Assembly (NCBI GenBank): GCA_903929755.1
Contig: CAIYVZ010000150.1
Location: forward strand, 22,498 to 86,497
Length of the DNA stretch: 64,000 nt
From: an uncultured Acidobacteriia bacterium
Lineage (GTDB): Bacteria > Acidobacteriota > Terriglobia > Bryobacterales > Bryobacteraceae
Reading direction: 5' to 3'
Within the stretch, counting starts at the first letter, position 1, and each line of letters begins with the position of its first letter. Shown piece after piece: positions 44,774-53,725 of the stretch. The translations under genes and the position numbers were made by a program. Below the pieces are notes generated by a model that saw only the letters and a list, made by a program, of their open reading frames with translations, made no database searches and had not been told where the DNA came from.

Positions 44774-45127
44774 CTAGGCCCGCCCGGCTGACTCTCGTTC
44801 GAGCGCCTCGTGCAACAACGACTTGATGTAGGTTTGGCAGGGAACACCCCTGGCTGCAGCGAGTTGCTCAGCCTTAATCAGGTCCACCCCGCTTAGCCGG
44901 ATACTGATGTATCTCGTCTCCGGTCTTGCGAACTTCCCTCTCACCGCACCCGACCAGTCCGCAATCTCGGGAATATCGCTCAGGTCAATCTCCGAGTCGG
45001 GCTTCGCTACGAGGGCTTCGAGTTCTTCTTTTTGCTGTTTTTCAGTTAAAATTAGAGTTTCCGCTCCGATGGAGTAGTTTTTCTTCCGCCCATCCCATTC
45101 AAGCCACAAGTATGCACACCGTAGCAC
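44774..45127 (-). CDS. BrnA-like antitoxin without visible toxin partner
   Basis: 117 aa as the longest frame from a GTG at 45127. The BrnA-like core is EEIDLSDIPE-type text (SEIDLSDIPEIADWSGAVRG) followed by an RHH-like half, RYISIRLSGVDLIKAEQLAA...CQTYIKSLLHEAL. Normal BrnA starts near KQQKEELEALV, but no start codon exists there. The preceding residues LEWDGRKKNY resemble the N-terminus of BrnT toxins (FEWDxxKxxxN), so the frame may be a brnT start fused to brnA by deletion. No BrnT gene is present nearby. It lies 29 bases downstream of the BrxA-DUF932 gene on the same strand. Confidence 0.6.
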   Translation of the reverse strand: MLRCAYLWLEWDGRKKNYSIGAETLILTEKQQKEELEALVAKPDSEIDLSDIPEIADWSGAVRGKFARPETRYISIRLSGVDLIKAEQLAAARGVPCQTYIKSLLHEALERESAGRA

Positions 45128-45156
45128 AGATTTCTACGCCCACAATGATCATCCCT

Positions 45157-46674
45157 CTATTTGCGTATCGAACTCTCCGTCGCTGTGTTTCCCCCCGCCG
45201 TCACGGAAACCATCGCTGCCGCCTGTGCCCATGCATTTTCCTTCAATGCGTAACCCGCCCCGAACCAGGCGCTGTCCAGCCTGTCTGCGGCCCCTGAGCG
45301 CACATGGTCAGCGTAATAGGTGACAGCGTTAACAGCCCCCCACAGGGTCTCCTTCGCGCTACTCAAGTCTTGTCCCGGCGCCGATCTGAAGAGCCCGTTG
45401 ATAGTACCGATCTCCTGGATGGCCTTATAAGTGAGCGCTTTGTCCTTCTTCTGGACCATTAACGCCTCGAAGAAGCCCGATGCCTCTGCAGGGCGCATAC
45501 GATGGCTCGCCATTTTCCGGACTGTTTTTAAGAATCCCTTCCAAGCCTCGTCAACAAGGCCCAGCTTGTCGATCACTTGGTCCGCATTGAAACGAAGGTT
45601 GTGCGGAACTTTGACCTGGGGCCGCTTGCCCGTCTTGATATCCTGCGCCGCGAACGAAAGCGTATTCTGGCATACGACGCGAATGCTCGTGAACGCTGCC
45701 GTCGTAGCAAGGGTTTTATCGCAGGATGTCGCCAGCAATACGTACGCGGCCAGCTTGTCTTGGCCCTTCTCTTCAGCAGTATCTTCAATCGGCGTTCTCG
45801 CCAGTGCCCACACTTTGCGGCCACCATCCAGGGCACCCGAAGTTTCCAGCTTGTATCCGAAGTGGTCCACTAAGTCCCGGTAAAACTCAAGAACTTCTTT
45901 GGGCTGAACAATTTGATAGTCTTGCGAAACAACCGAAAGGGCCGCATGCGTGTCGCTGCGGGCCGCGTAGTATTCCAGCAGTCCCTGCTGATGCGCCTCC
46001 AGCAACAGGTGCTCCACATCCGCCGCGGTTAACAGGAAAAGTGCCCAGTCCGGATGAATCAGAAAATCCCGCACTGCAGCGCCGTTGTGGTGCAGGCAAA
46101 AAGCGATCCACGCAAAAGACGAAACCGGCAGGGATGGTGTCGCGAGCCTCTTATTTACCCGGCCTTCCAGGGCTCCAAAGTCCCGAAGTGCCGCCAATAA
46201 CGCGCGAGTTACCTTGATGTTGACGTTGTCCGACCAGTTGTTTCCCTTCGCCGCTACCCACTCCGCAGCCTCCGTCACATCAATCAGGAAAAGACCCCTG
46301 GCGCGCTTCGCGGTAAGAAACTCGCGGCAAAAATCATAGATCAGCGGCTCGGCAAGCGCGGTCAGCCAGAAATAGAGTGGCCGAACCATTGCCACGGACG
46401 CCCCCAACCGCTCCAGGGGTGCGAGCATCTTCCAGGAATCCCGGATCGGACCTTGCACGAACCGAGGCACAAAGATGCGGTTCACCACATCCTCCATCCG
46501 GGCTCGCGTCGCCTTATTCAGAGGGTTCAGCCGAATCACCTCAGCCTTGTTCCGTTCAAGCGGCGCGTCCGTCCAGATCCGGACCAGTTCGCGCATCTCC
46601 TCGAACAATGCCCCACCCTTTTGAATTCGGCTGGTATAGCGAGTTGAGACCGCAGGCATTTCCACGGCTAACAT
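45157..46674 (-). CDS. BrxA (DUF1819)-DUF932 fusion protein
   Basis: A continuous 505-codon frame (ATG 46674, GGTGA upstream). Residues about 8-240 look like BrxA, a BREX protein: RYTSRIQKGGALFEEMRELV, NPLNKATRARMEDVVNRIF, VPRFVQG, PLYFWLTALAEPLIYDF, and HPDWALFLLTAADVEHLLLE...GLLEYYAA. From about residue 243 the sequence turns into DUF932: RSDTHAALSVVSQDYQIVQP, KEVLEFYRDLVDHFGYKLET, VWALARTPIEDTAEEK, KLAAYVLLATSCDKTLATTA, FTSIRVVCQNTLSFA, KVPHNLRF. The junction falls where BrxA would have its last strand and where DUF932 proteins have their first conserved block, so each partner lost one end. DUF932 is found in phage and plasmid proteins of unknown function. The frame has no interior stop or shift despite decay all around. 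Whether it is expressed is unknown. Confidence 0.7.
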   Translation of the reverse strand: MLAVEMPAVSTRYTSRIQKGGALFEEMRELVRIWTDAPLERNKAEVIRLNPLNKATRARMEDVVNRIFVPRFVQGPIRDSWKMLAPLERLGASVAMVRPLYFWLTALAEPLIYDFCREFLTAKRARGLFLIDVTEAAEWVAAKGNNWSDNVNIKVTRALLAALRDFGALEGRVNKRLATPSLPVSSFAWIAFCLHHNGAAVRDFLIHPDWALFLLTAADVEHLLLEAHQQGLLEYYAARSDTHAALSVVSQDYQIVQPKEVLEFYRDLVDHFGYKLETSGALDGGRKVWALARTPIEDTAEEKGQDKLAAYVLLATSCDKTLATTAAFTSIRVVCQNTLSFAAQDIKTGKRPQVKVPHNLRFNADQVIDKLGLVDEAWKGFLKTVRKMASHRMRPAEASGFFEALMVQKKDKALTYKAIQEIGTINGLFRSAPGQDLSSAKETLWGAVNAVTYYADHVRSGAADRLDSAWFGAGYALKENAWAQAAAMVSVTAGGNTATESSIRK

Positions 46675-47110
46675 CAGGTCACCATTCTACGCGAAACCCG
46701 TCCGACCAATCCGGCATCACGTGCGCCACCACAAAATTTTCTTCATCAAATCAACTACTTACACCACCAAACCCGAGATCTTCTCGCTTCCCCCTGCTCC
46801 AATAAAACTGCGGAACCCCACTTGAGATCCGCCGGGCACCACCCGAATCACCCAAAAGGAAAATTATTCATGCGAACCACACAAATCCCGCCCAACCCCT
46901 CACCCCTCCGAACCACCTCCGTCCACCTGCAACCAGCCCAAAAACACATTTTTACGAAACGAACCCAGTCATCTCTCTCAATCCAAAGCACATACGCCGC
47001 TGCGACGCCGGGTTTCCCCGGGTTTTTCACCCCAAAATCAACCCTTTCGCCGGGTTTTACCCCTGCCTTTCCCGCACCCGAACCCGCCCCACCCCGCACC
47101 ACCCAATCCC
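46675..47110. other. Intergenic region between the defence remnants and the arg operon
   Basis: No gene supported. Composition is unusually C/A-rich on the plus strand. CCGGG-TTTC-CCCGG followed by GTTTTT (47008-47027) could be a small plus-strand terminator or attenuator ahead of argF. The part near 46675-46760 should contain the promoter of the BrxA-DUF932 gene. Confidence 0.4.
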
Positions 47111-47140
47111 TTGACTCCCCCACCCCAAAAATGCTTAAAT
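47111..47140 (+). promoter_or_regulatory. Probable argF promoter
   Basis: TTGACT (47111-47116) is followed after 18 bases by TTAAAT (47135-47140), a sigma-70-like pair. The -10 lies inside the first ARG-box-like operator, so repressor binding would block RNA polymerase. Confidence 0.5.
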
Positions 47141-47165
47141 ATTCATTTGCCTGAATAAAAATACA
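47132..47165 (+). promoter_or_regulatory. Two tandem ARG-box-like ArgR operators
   Basis: TGCTTAAATATTCA (47132-47145) and TGAATAAAAATACA (47152-47165) each match the palindromic ARG box TGAATxxxxATTCA with one or two mismatches per site. Their centres are 20 bases apart, about two helical turns, the arrangement used by ArgR hexamers. The second box ends at the base before the argF ATG. argR itself is the third gene of the operon, giving a direct feedback loop. Confidence 0.7.
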
Positions 47166-48101
47166 ATGACTGCCGCGCCGCCCATCACCAAAATCGCCCA
47201 GGGCAATCTCGCCCACGATCTCGACCTCTCCCTCGAAGAGCTTCACTCGCTCCTCCACCTCGCCGCCGACGTCAAACGCGCCCCCGCCACCTACTCGAAC
47301 GGCCTCTCGCGCAAATCCATCGCGCTCCTCTTCGAAAAGCCCTCCCTCCGCACCCGGATCACCTTCGAACTCGCCATCCAGCAGCTCGGCGGCATCGCCA
47401 TCCTCAATAACGCCCCCATCGGCGCCCGCGAACCCCTCAAGGACGTCGCCCGCAACCTCGACCGCTGGGTCTCCGGCATCGTCGCCCGCACCTTCACCCA
47501 GAAAACCGTCGACGACCTCGCCCGTTACGCCCGCATTCCCGTCATCAACGCCCTCAGCGACATTTGGCACCCCTGCCAGATCCTCGCCGACATGCAAACC
47601 CTCCAGGAGCACTTCGGCGAACTCAAAGGCCTCAAACTCGCCTTCGTCGGCGACGGCAACAACGTCGCGCACTCGCTCATGATCACCTGCGCGCGCCTCG
47701 GCATCCACTTCACCCTCGCCTACCCCCCGAAGTACGACGCCTCCCCCGAAATCATCGCCAAAACCCGCCAAATCGCCGCCCAAACCGGCGCCACCATCAC
47801 CCTCACCCACGACCCCAATGAGGGCGTCCGCGGAGCCAACGCCATCTACACCGACGTTTGGGCCTCCATGGGCGAAGAAAGCGAAGCCGCCGAACGCCGC
47901 GAAGCCTTCGCCGACTATCAGGTTGACGACGATCTCCTCTCGCACGCCGATTCCAGCGCCATCTTCATGCATTGCCTCCCCGCCAAACGCGGCGAGGAAG
48001 TCACCGACTCCGTCATGGAGTCCCCTCACTCGGTCGTCTTCGACCAGGCCGAAAATCGTCTCCACGCCCAGAAGGCCCTCCTTCTGATGCTGCTGTCTTA
48101 A
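47166..48101 (+). CDS. argF: Ornithine carbamoyltransferase
   Basis: 311 aa, the usual length for OTCase, which makes citrulline from ornithine and carbamoyl phosphate in the cytoplasm. The carbamoyl-phosphate motif is present as FEKPSLRTRITFE (about 56-68), followed by HPCQILADMQTLQEH, the ornithine loop VWASMGEE and the HCLPAKRG motif near residue 275. The HCLP form rather than the acetyl- or succinyl-ornithine variants supports ornithine as the substrate. First gene of argF-argH-argR; no argG in the window. Confidence 0.95.
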   Translation: MTAAPPITKIAQGNLAHDLDLSLEELHSLLHLAADVKRAPATYSNGLSRKSIALLFEKPSLRTRITFELAIQQLGGIAILNNAPIGAREPLKDVARNLDRWVSGIVARTFTQKTVDDLARYARIPVINALSDIWHPCQILADMQTLQEHFGELKGLKLAFVGDGNNVAHSLMITCARLGIHFTLAYPPKYDASPEIIAKTRQIAAQTGATITLTHDPNEGVRGANAIYTDVWASMGEESEAAERREAFADYQVDDDLLSHADSSAIFMHCLPAKRGEEVTDSVMESPHSVVFDQAENRLHAQKALLLMLLS

Positions 48102-48115
48102 AGGAAACCAACACA

Positions 48116-49506
<1,391 letters not shown>

Positions 49507-49510
<4 letters not shown>

Positions 49511-49944
49511 CCAAAACCTTCCGGCAAGGGCAGATCCTGCGGCTGATTCGCACCCAGAGTCTGTTTACGCAGGAAGAGTTGGCCCGCAAACTCCGCGAAT
49601 CCGGCCTCGAAGCCACCCAGGTGACTCTGTCGCGAGACATTCGGGAACTCGGCCTCGTCAAGACCACCGACGGCTACCGCGAACTCCAGCGTGAAACCCC
49701 GCACGTCAACATCGCGTCCCTCGCTTCTGAGGTCATCCGCGATGTCCGCTCCGCCATGAATCAGGTCGTTCTCCGCACCGCGCCCGGTCACGCCAGCTCC
49801 GTCGCCGTGGCTCTGGATAGTGAAAGCTGGCCCGAAGTCCTCGGAACCATTGCCGGGGATGACACAATATTAGTTATCTGCGCCGATCCGGGCCTGGCCG
49901 ATTCCGTCGCCGCCCGTATTCGGCAAATGCTCGAGGGAATCTAA
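49507..49944 (+). CDS. argR: Arginine repressor ArgR
   Basis: 145 aa. The N-terminal winged helix is RQGQILRLIRTQSLFTQEEL and ATQVTLSRDIRELGLVK (about 6-55). The C-terminal oligomerisation and arginine-binding domain has LRTAPGHASSVAVALD and the acidic motif TIAGDDTILVICAD that contacts arginine. Its ATG overlaps the argH stop (ATGA). The protein presumably binds the two ARG-box-like sites before argF, controlling its own operon. Confidence 0.94.
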
Positions 49945-51246
49945 GTGAACCGCATTCTAAAGTCGATAATTCTGTTCTGTCTCGCGACCTCCGCGATCTA
50001 CGCGCAAACCGCACCTGCGCCGCAAGTCCGATTCAAGACCAACATCGGCGATATCGACGTCACGCTCCAGCCCGCTTCCGCCCCGTTGACCGTAGCCAAC
50101 TTCCTGAACTACGTCAACAAGGGAGCCTACGCGAACTCCATCTTCCACCGCTCCGTCCCCGGCTTCGTGATTCAGGGAGGCGGGTTCTACCTCGTCGCCG
50201 GCGCCCCAACCGCCATCGCGGAAGATCCGGCCGTCACGAACGAATTCAAGATTTCCAACACCCGCGGCACGCTCTCCATGGCCCGCCTCGGCGGCCAGGT
50301 CAACAGCGCCACCAACCAGTGGTTCTTCAACCTCGCCGACAACTCCTCCAATCTCGACGGCGTCGACGGAGGCTTCACCGTTTTCGGCAAGGTCGCCACC
50401 AGCGCCAGTCTCACCATCATGGACCGTATCGCCGGCCTGCCCATACAGAACCTCGGCGCCCCGCTCGATACCGTGCCCTACGCCGGGGCCAGCTATGTGG
50501 TCGTCAATAATATCCTCTACATCCCCCAGTCCTCCGCCGCCGCCGTGCAGAGCGCAGCCAGCTTCGCCTCCAGCACCGGCGGCGTCTCGCCCGGTGAGTT
50601 CCTCGTCCTCTACGGCCAGAACCTCGGCCCGGCCACCCTCGCCACCCTCACCCTCGACAGCACGGGCAAGGTGAACACGTATCTCGCCGGCACCCGAGTC
50701 CTGTTCAACGGCACCGCCGCCCCCATGGTCTACACCTCTTCCGGGCAGGTTTCAGCCATCGTGCCCCAGAACCTCGCCGGACGCGCCACCGTCTCCATCG
50801 TCATCGAATACCTCGGCGTCCAGTCTGCCGGCATCACCCTGCCCGTCGTCGGCTCCAACCCCGCCATCTTTACCCAGAACAGTTCCGGCAAGGGCGACTC
50901 CATCGTCATCCGCAATGATGATGCCTCACTCGTCACAACCGCGAACCCGGCCAAAGCCGACGACATCCTGATTCTCTACGGGGAAGGCTACGGCGACATC
51001 TCCGACGGGCCTCCGGATGGAACCATCGTCACGGGCGCTCTCCTGCCCAAGCCCCTCGACCCTGTCCGGCTCCTGATTGACGGCAAGGAATACCCCACCC
51101 TCTACGCCGGCGGCGCAGGCGGTCTGGTCAGCGGTGTCCTGCAGGTCAACTTCAAGGTGCCCACGCTAACGCCTGGGGCCCACGATATCCAGCTCCAGGT
51201 CCTCGACCGCAAGAGCTCCTCGGGCGTCAACCTGCAAACCAAGTAG
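49945..51246 (+). CDS. Secreted cyclophilin fused to a TIGR03437 (Solibacter C-terminal) domain
   Basis: 433 aa starting with GTG directly after the argR TAA. A signal peptide (MNRILKSIILFCLATSAIYAQ) precedes a cyclophilin-type peptidyl-prolyl isomerase (about 28-200: FKTNIGDIDVTLQPASAP, FHRSVPGFVIQGGGF, NTRGTLSMARLGG, NQWFFNLADNSSNLD). The C-terminal half is a TIGR03437 domain: SFASSTGGVSPGEFLVLYGQ, GQVSAIVPQNLAG, PAIFTQNSSGKG, DDILILYGEGYGD. The isomerase may assist folding in the envelope. The TIGR03437 part is a beta domain of unknown role nearly restricted to this lineage. Co-transcription with arg genes follows from zero spacing and looks accidental in function. Confidence 0.85.
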   Translation: MNRILKSIILFCLATSAIYAQTAPAPQVRFKTNIGDIDVTLQPASAPLTVANFLNYVNKGAYANSIFHRSVPGFVIQGGGFYLVAGAPTAIAEDPAVTNEFKISNTRGTLSMARLGGQVNSATNQWFFNLADNSSNLDGVDGGFTVFGKVATSASLTIMDRIAGLPIQNLGAPLDTVPYAGASYVVVNNILYIPQSSAAAVQSAASFASSTGGVSPGEFLVLYGQNLGPATLATLTLDSTGKVNTYLAGTRVLFNGTAAPMVYTSSGQVSAIVPQNLAGRATVSIVIEYLGVQSAGITLPVVGSNPAIFTQNSSGKGDSIVIRNDDASLVTTANPAKADDILILYGEGYGDISDGPPDGTIVTGALLPKPLDPVRLLIDGKEYPTLYAGGAGGLVSGVLQVNFKVPTLTPGAHDIQLQVLDRKSSSGVNLQTK

Positions 51247-51249
51247 CCG

Positions 51250-52536
51250 CTAAGCGGCGTTCGCCAAAACCTGGGCCAGCACGTACGGCCCTTCCGGAAT
51301 TACCGCAACCACAGAGCCCTCTGGTAACCCTGCCAGCAGGGCTCTGATTGCGTCTGGCATCGTCGCAAAGGCCTGGCCCCAAAGCTGAGCCCGCAACTCC
51401 GCAGCCAGCCCAGGAACGCAGTAGAACAGCTCGGTCCGCCGGGCCACCAGCGCCAGCTTTTCCAGCTGCCACTGGTCCACCGTAACGGGCGTATCTTCAA
51501 TCGCCTTCAGGAACGAATCGGCATCCGGATACTCGCCCAGCAGCCGAGTGAATTCGGGGCCACCGCTGCCTTCCGTGCACGCCCCGGCAACCAGGATGCG
51601 GCCACCATCCCGCACAATGTGCGAAGCGGCCGTAATGCCCTTCACGCACTGGTAGTAAGTCAGATCCAGCGGATACCCCGCCCCCGTCGTGATCACGGCG
51701 TCCACCTGCTTCGGCAGGGCTTGCAGCAAGGTCTTTGACACGAACTCGACGCCCGCTTTATGCGCCGCCACCGGGTCCCCCGCGAACACCTGCGCGATCC
51801 CTCTGTCCCGCGCCAGCGCCACGTCCAGCATGAAGCTATGCCCCGCCATCGTCGCGATCTCGGTCAGTTCCCGGTGCAGGGGGTTGTCAGCGATCGACCC
51901 TTCCACCGCCTTCGGTTCCCGCATGAATTTCGGGCTGTGCAGGACCTTGATCGTCTCCTGCGCGGCCAGCCCCGGAGCCACCAGTTTCCGGCCCCCCGAG
52001 AAACCCGCCATCAGGTGCGGTTCAATGAAGCCCAGCGTGATCCGCAGATCCGCAGAAGCGAAGCGCCGGTCAATGTAAACCGGAGTCCCCGACTTCGTAC
52101 TCCCCAGGTGCTGATGACTCTCAAAGTCCCGAGCCTCATGGTTCTCCACCCGGTACTTCGAGGCGGTCTCCGGCCCGCAGATCTCTACGATCTCGGCCTC
52201 CGTCGCTGGCCGATGCAACCCCGTCGCTATAAGGATCACGATCCCCTCACGAGGGATCCCGGCCTCTTCCAGCCGCTGCAGAACATGCGGCAGAACCTTG
52301 CGATTCGGAGCCGGACGAGTGATGTCGCAGACCGAAATCGCCGCCGTCTTCTTCCCCCGGGCGAGTTCCCGCAGCGGAGCACAGCCAATGGGCGCATCCA
52401 GGGCGGCAGCAATCGCACCCGCCTGGTCGGCCAGTGCGCTGGCGGACTTCACGTCGAGCACCACGTAGTTGTAGCCTTCGGGCAGCTCGACTGCAATCCC
52501 GTCGCGGCCGAAGGCCAGATGCATGTTCTTTGACAT
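51250..52536 (-). CDS. larA: LarA-family (nickel-pincer lactate racemase-like) protein
   Basis: 428 aa from ATG 52536 (MSKNMHLAFGRDG). LarA-family features: CDITRPAPNRKVLPHVL, LIATGLHRPATEAE, GFIEPHLMAGFSGGRKLVAPG (lysine and histidines that hold the pyridinium-nickel cofactor), VDAVITTGAGYPLDLTYYQ and RDGGRILVAGACTEG. The founding enzyme racemises lactate; many relatives act on other 2-hydroxy acids, so the symbol denotes family. The cofactor genes larB, larC and larE are not in the window. The start is 2 bases after the enoyl-CoA hydratase stop, as the last gene of a four-gene operon. Confidence 0.8.
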   Translation of the reverse strand: MSKNMHLAFGRDGIAVELPEGYNYVVLDVKSASALADQAGAIAAALDAPIGCAPLRELARGKKTAAISVCDITRPAPNRKVLPHVLQRLEEAGIPREGIVILIATGLHRPATEAEIVEICGPETASKYRVENHEARDFESHQHLGSTKSGTPVYIDRRFASADLRITLGFIEPHLMAGFSGGRKLVAPGLAAQETIKVLHSPKFMREPKAVEGSIADNPLHRELTEIATMAGHSFMLDVALARDRGIAQVFAGDPVAAHKAGVEFVSKTLLQALPKQVDAVITTGAGYPLDLTYYQCVKGITAASHIVRDGGRILVAGACTEGSGGPEFTRLLGEYPDADSFLKAIEDTPVTVDQWQLEKLALVARRTELFYCVPGLAAELRAQLWGQAFATMPDAIRALLAGLPEGSVVAVIPEGPYVLAQVLANAA

Positions 52537-52538
52537 TT

Positions 52539-53300
52539 CTACCGCCCTGTAAATTTCGGCGCGCGCTTTTCCAGGAAATGCGCCACGCCTTCTTTGAAGT
52601 CTTCGCAAGTCAGGCTGGCCAGCATCTCGCGCTCAGCCATTTCAAATGCCTCCGGCAGAGTCTGCGATAACCCCGCCGCCACCTGTGCCTTAATAATCCG
52701 CGTCGATCTCGGGCTCACCCCGCAGGCAAGTTCCGCGGCGAACCCATGGAAACCCTCCACCGGCATCACCCGGTTGATCAGGCCCATCCGATAAGCCTCG
52801 GCGGCATCCACCAGACGCGCCGTCAGCAGCAGATCCTGCGCAGCCCCGAGCCCCACCAGGCGAGGCAGCATCCACGCCAGCCCAAACTCCGCCACCAGAC
52901 CCCGGCGAGCGAAGGCCGTCCCGAACCGAGCCGATTCCGACGCAATCCGCAGGTCGGCATGCAGCGCCAAAGCCAGCCCCAAACCCACCGCCGGGCCATC
53001 GATTGCCGCAATCACCGGCTTCGAGACTTCCGGCAGCGGAGCCCGGCGACCGGAAACACCCTCGGCAGTCCGCGTACCCTCAATCACCGAAGTCAGCAAC
53101 GACATGTCGGCCCCGGCGCAGAACCCGCCGCCCGCGCCCGTCAGCACGATCACGCGAACGTCGTCATCGGCCTCCGCTTCCCGCATCCAATGCGAGGCTT
53201 CCCGCGCCATCGTCAACGTCCACGCGTTGCGTTTCTCCGGCCTGTTCAGCGTCAGCGTGGCGACGCCATCCGCCACGGAATAGAGGGTCTCAGTGTTCAT
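52539..53300 (-). CDS. Enoyl-CoA hydratase/isomerase family protein
   Basis: 253 aa, standard crotonase length. YSVADGVATLTLNRPEKRNAW opens the fold (shown as two parts: YSVADGVATLTL, NRPEKRNAW). The oxyanion-hole and CoA-binding motifs are GGGFCAGADMS and AIDGPAVGLGLALALHADLR. In the two glutamate positions used by hydratases I read A(F)ARRGLVAEFGLAWMLPRLV, where one acidic residue is kept, so hydratase versus isomerase activity is uncertain. It overlaps the upstream unknown gene by ATGA. The operon with galU and larA does not suggest a known pathway. Confidence 0.82.
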   Translation of the reverse strand: MNTETLYSVADGVATLTLNRPEKRNAWTLTMAREASHWMREAEADDDVRVIVLTGAGGGFCAGADMSLLTSVIEGTRTAEGVSGRRAPLPEVSKPVIAAIDGPAVGLGLALALHADLRIASESARFGTAFARRGLVAEFGLAWMLPRLVGLGAAQDLLLTARLVDAAEAYRMGLINRVMPVEGFHGFAAELACGVSPRSTRIIKAQVAAGLSQTLPEAFEMAEREMLASLTCEDFKEGVAHFLEKRAPKFTGR

Positions 53301-53725
53301 CTGCGTTTGTCCCGAATCTTCTCGAAAGTCGCCTCAGCATCCGCGTAGGGGATCGCGTTCAGCACCATCTCAGTGGTCTCGGCGCGCGACCCGGCCGGAG
53401 GCGTCACATACGTCCGTCCAATCAGAATCGCCTTCGGAAACAGCCCGCTCGAAGGTGTCGTAGCCGGAGCAACGCGCAACAACAGTGGCTGCAAGTCAAC
53501 CCCATCCACCTTTAGGTAGTACGCTGCGGGGTGAATCGGATCCCGTTCCAAAGTTGGCCAGTACGGCTTGAGCGCACTGAACGCCAGGCCCTTCGCCCGG
53601 GCCGCCATTCGCGACCGCTGCTCCTCGGTGATGGCCTTGCCAACAACCGGGAGATCGAGCAGCAACCCCGCAACCGTCACCGCATCACCCAGGCGCAGCG
53701 GCAGGTCGAAGAGTGACGGCGTCAT
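53297..53725 (-). CDS. Conserved-looking protein of unknown function in the galU operon
   Basis: 142 aa without signal peptide or membrane segment. Segments include LRLGDAVTVAGLLLDLPVVG, LKPYWPTLERDPIHPAAYYL, LKVDGVDLQPLLLRVA and ILIGRTYVTPPAG. It overlaps galU (ATGA at 53722-53725) and the crotonase gene (ATGA at 53297-53300), so it is certainly translated within the operon. I recognise no family. Confidence 0.7.
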   Translation of the reverse strand: MTPSLFDLPLRLGDAVTVAGLLLDLPVVGKAITEEQRSRMAARAKGLAFSALKPYWPTLERDPIHPAAYYLKVDGVDLQPLLLRVAPATTPSSGLFPKAILIGRTYVTPPAGSRAETTEMVLNAIPYADAEATFEKIRDKRR

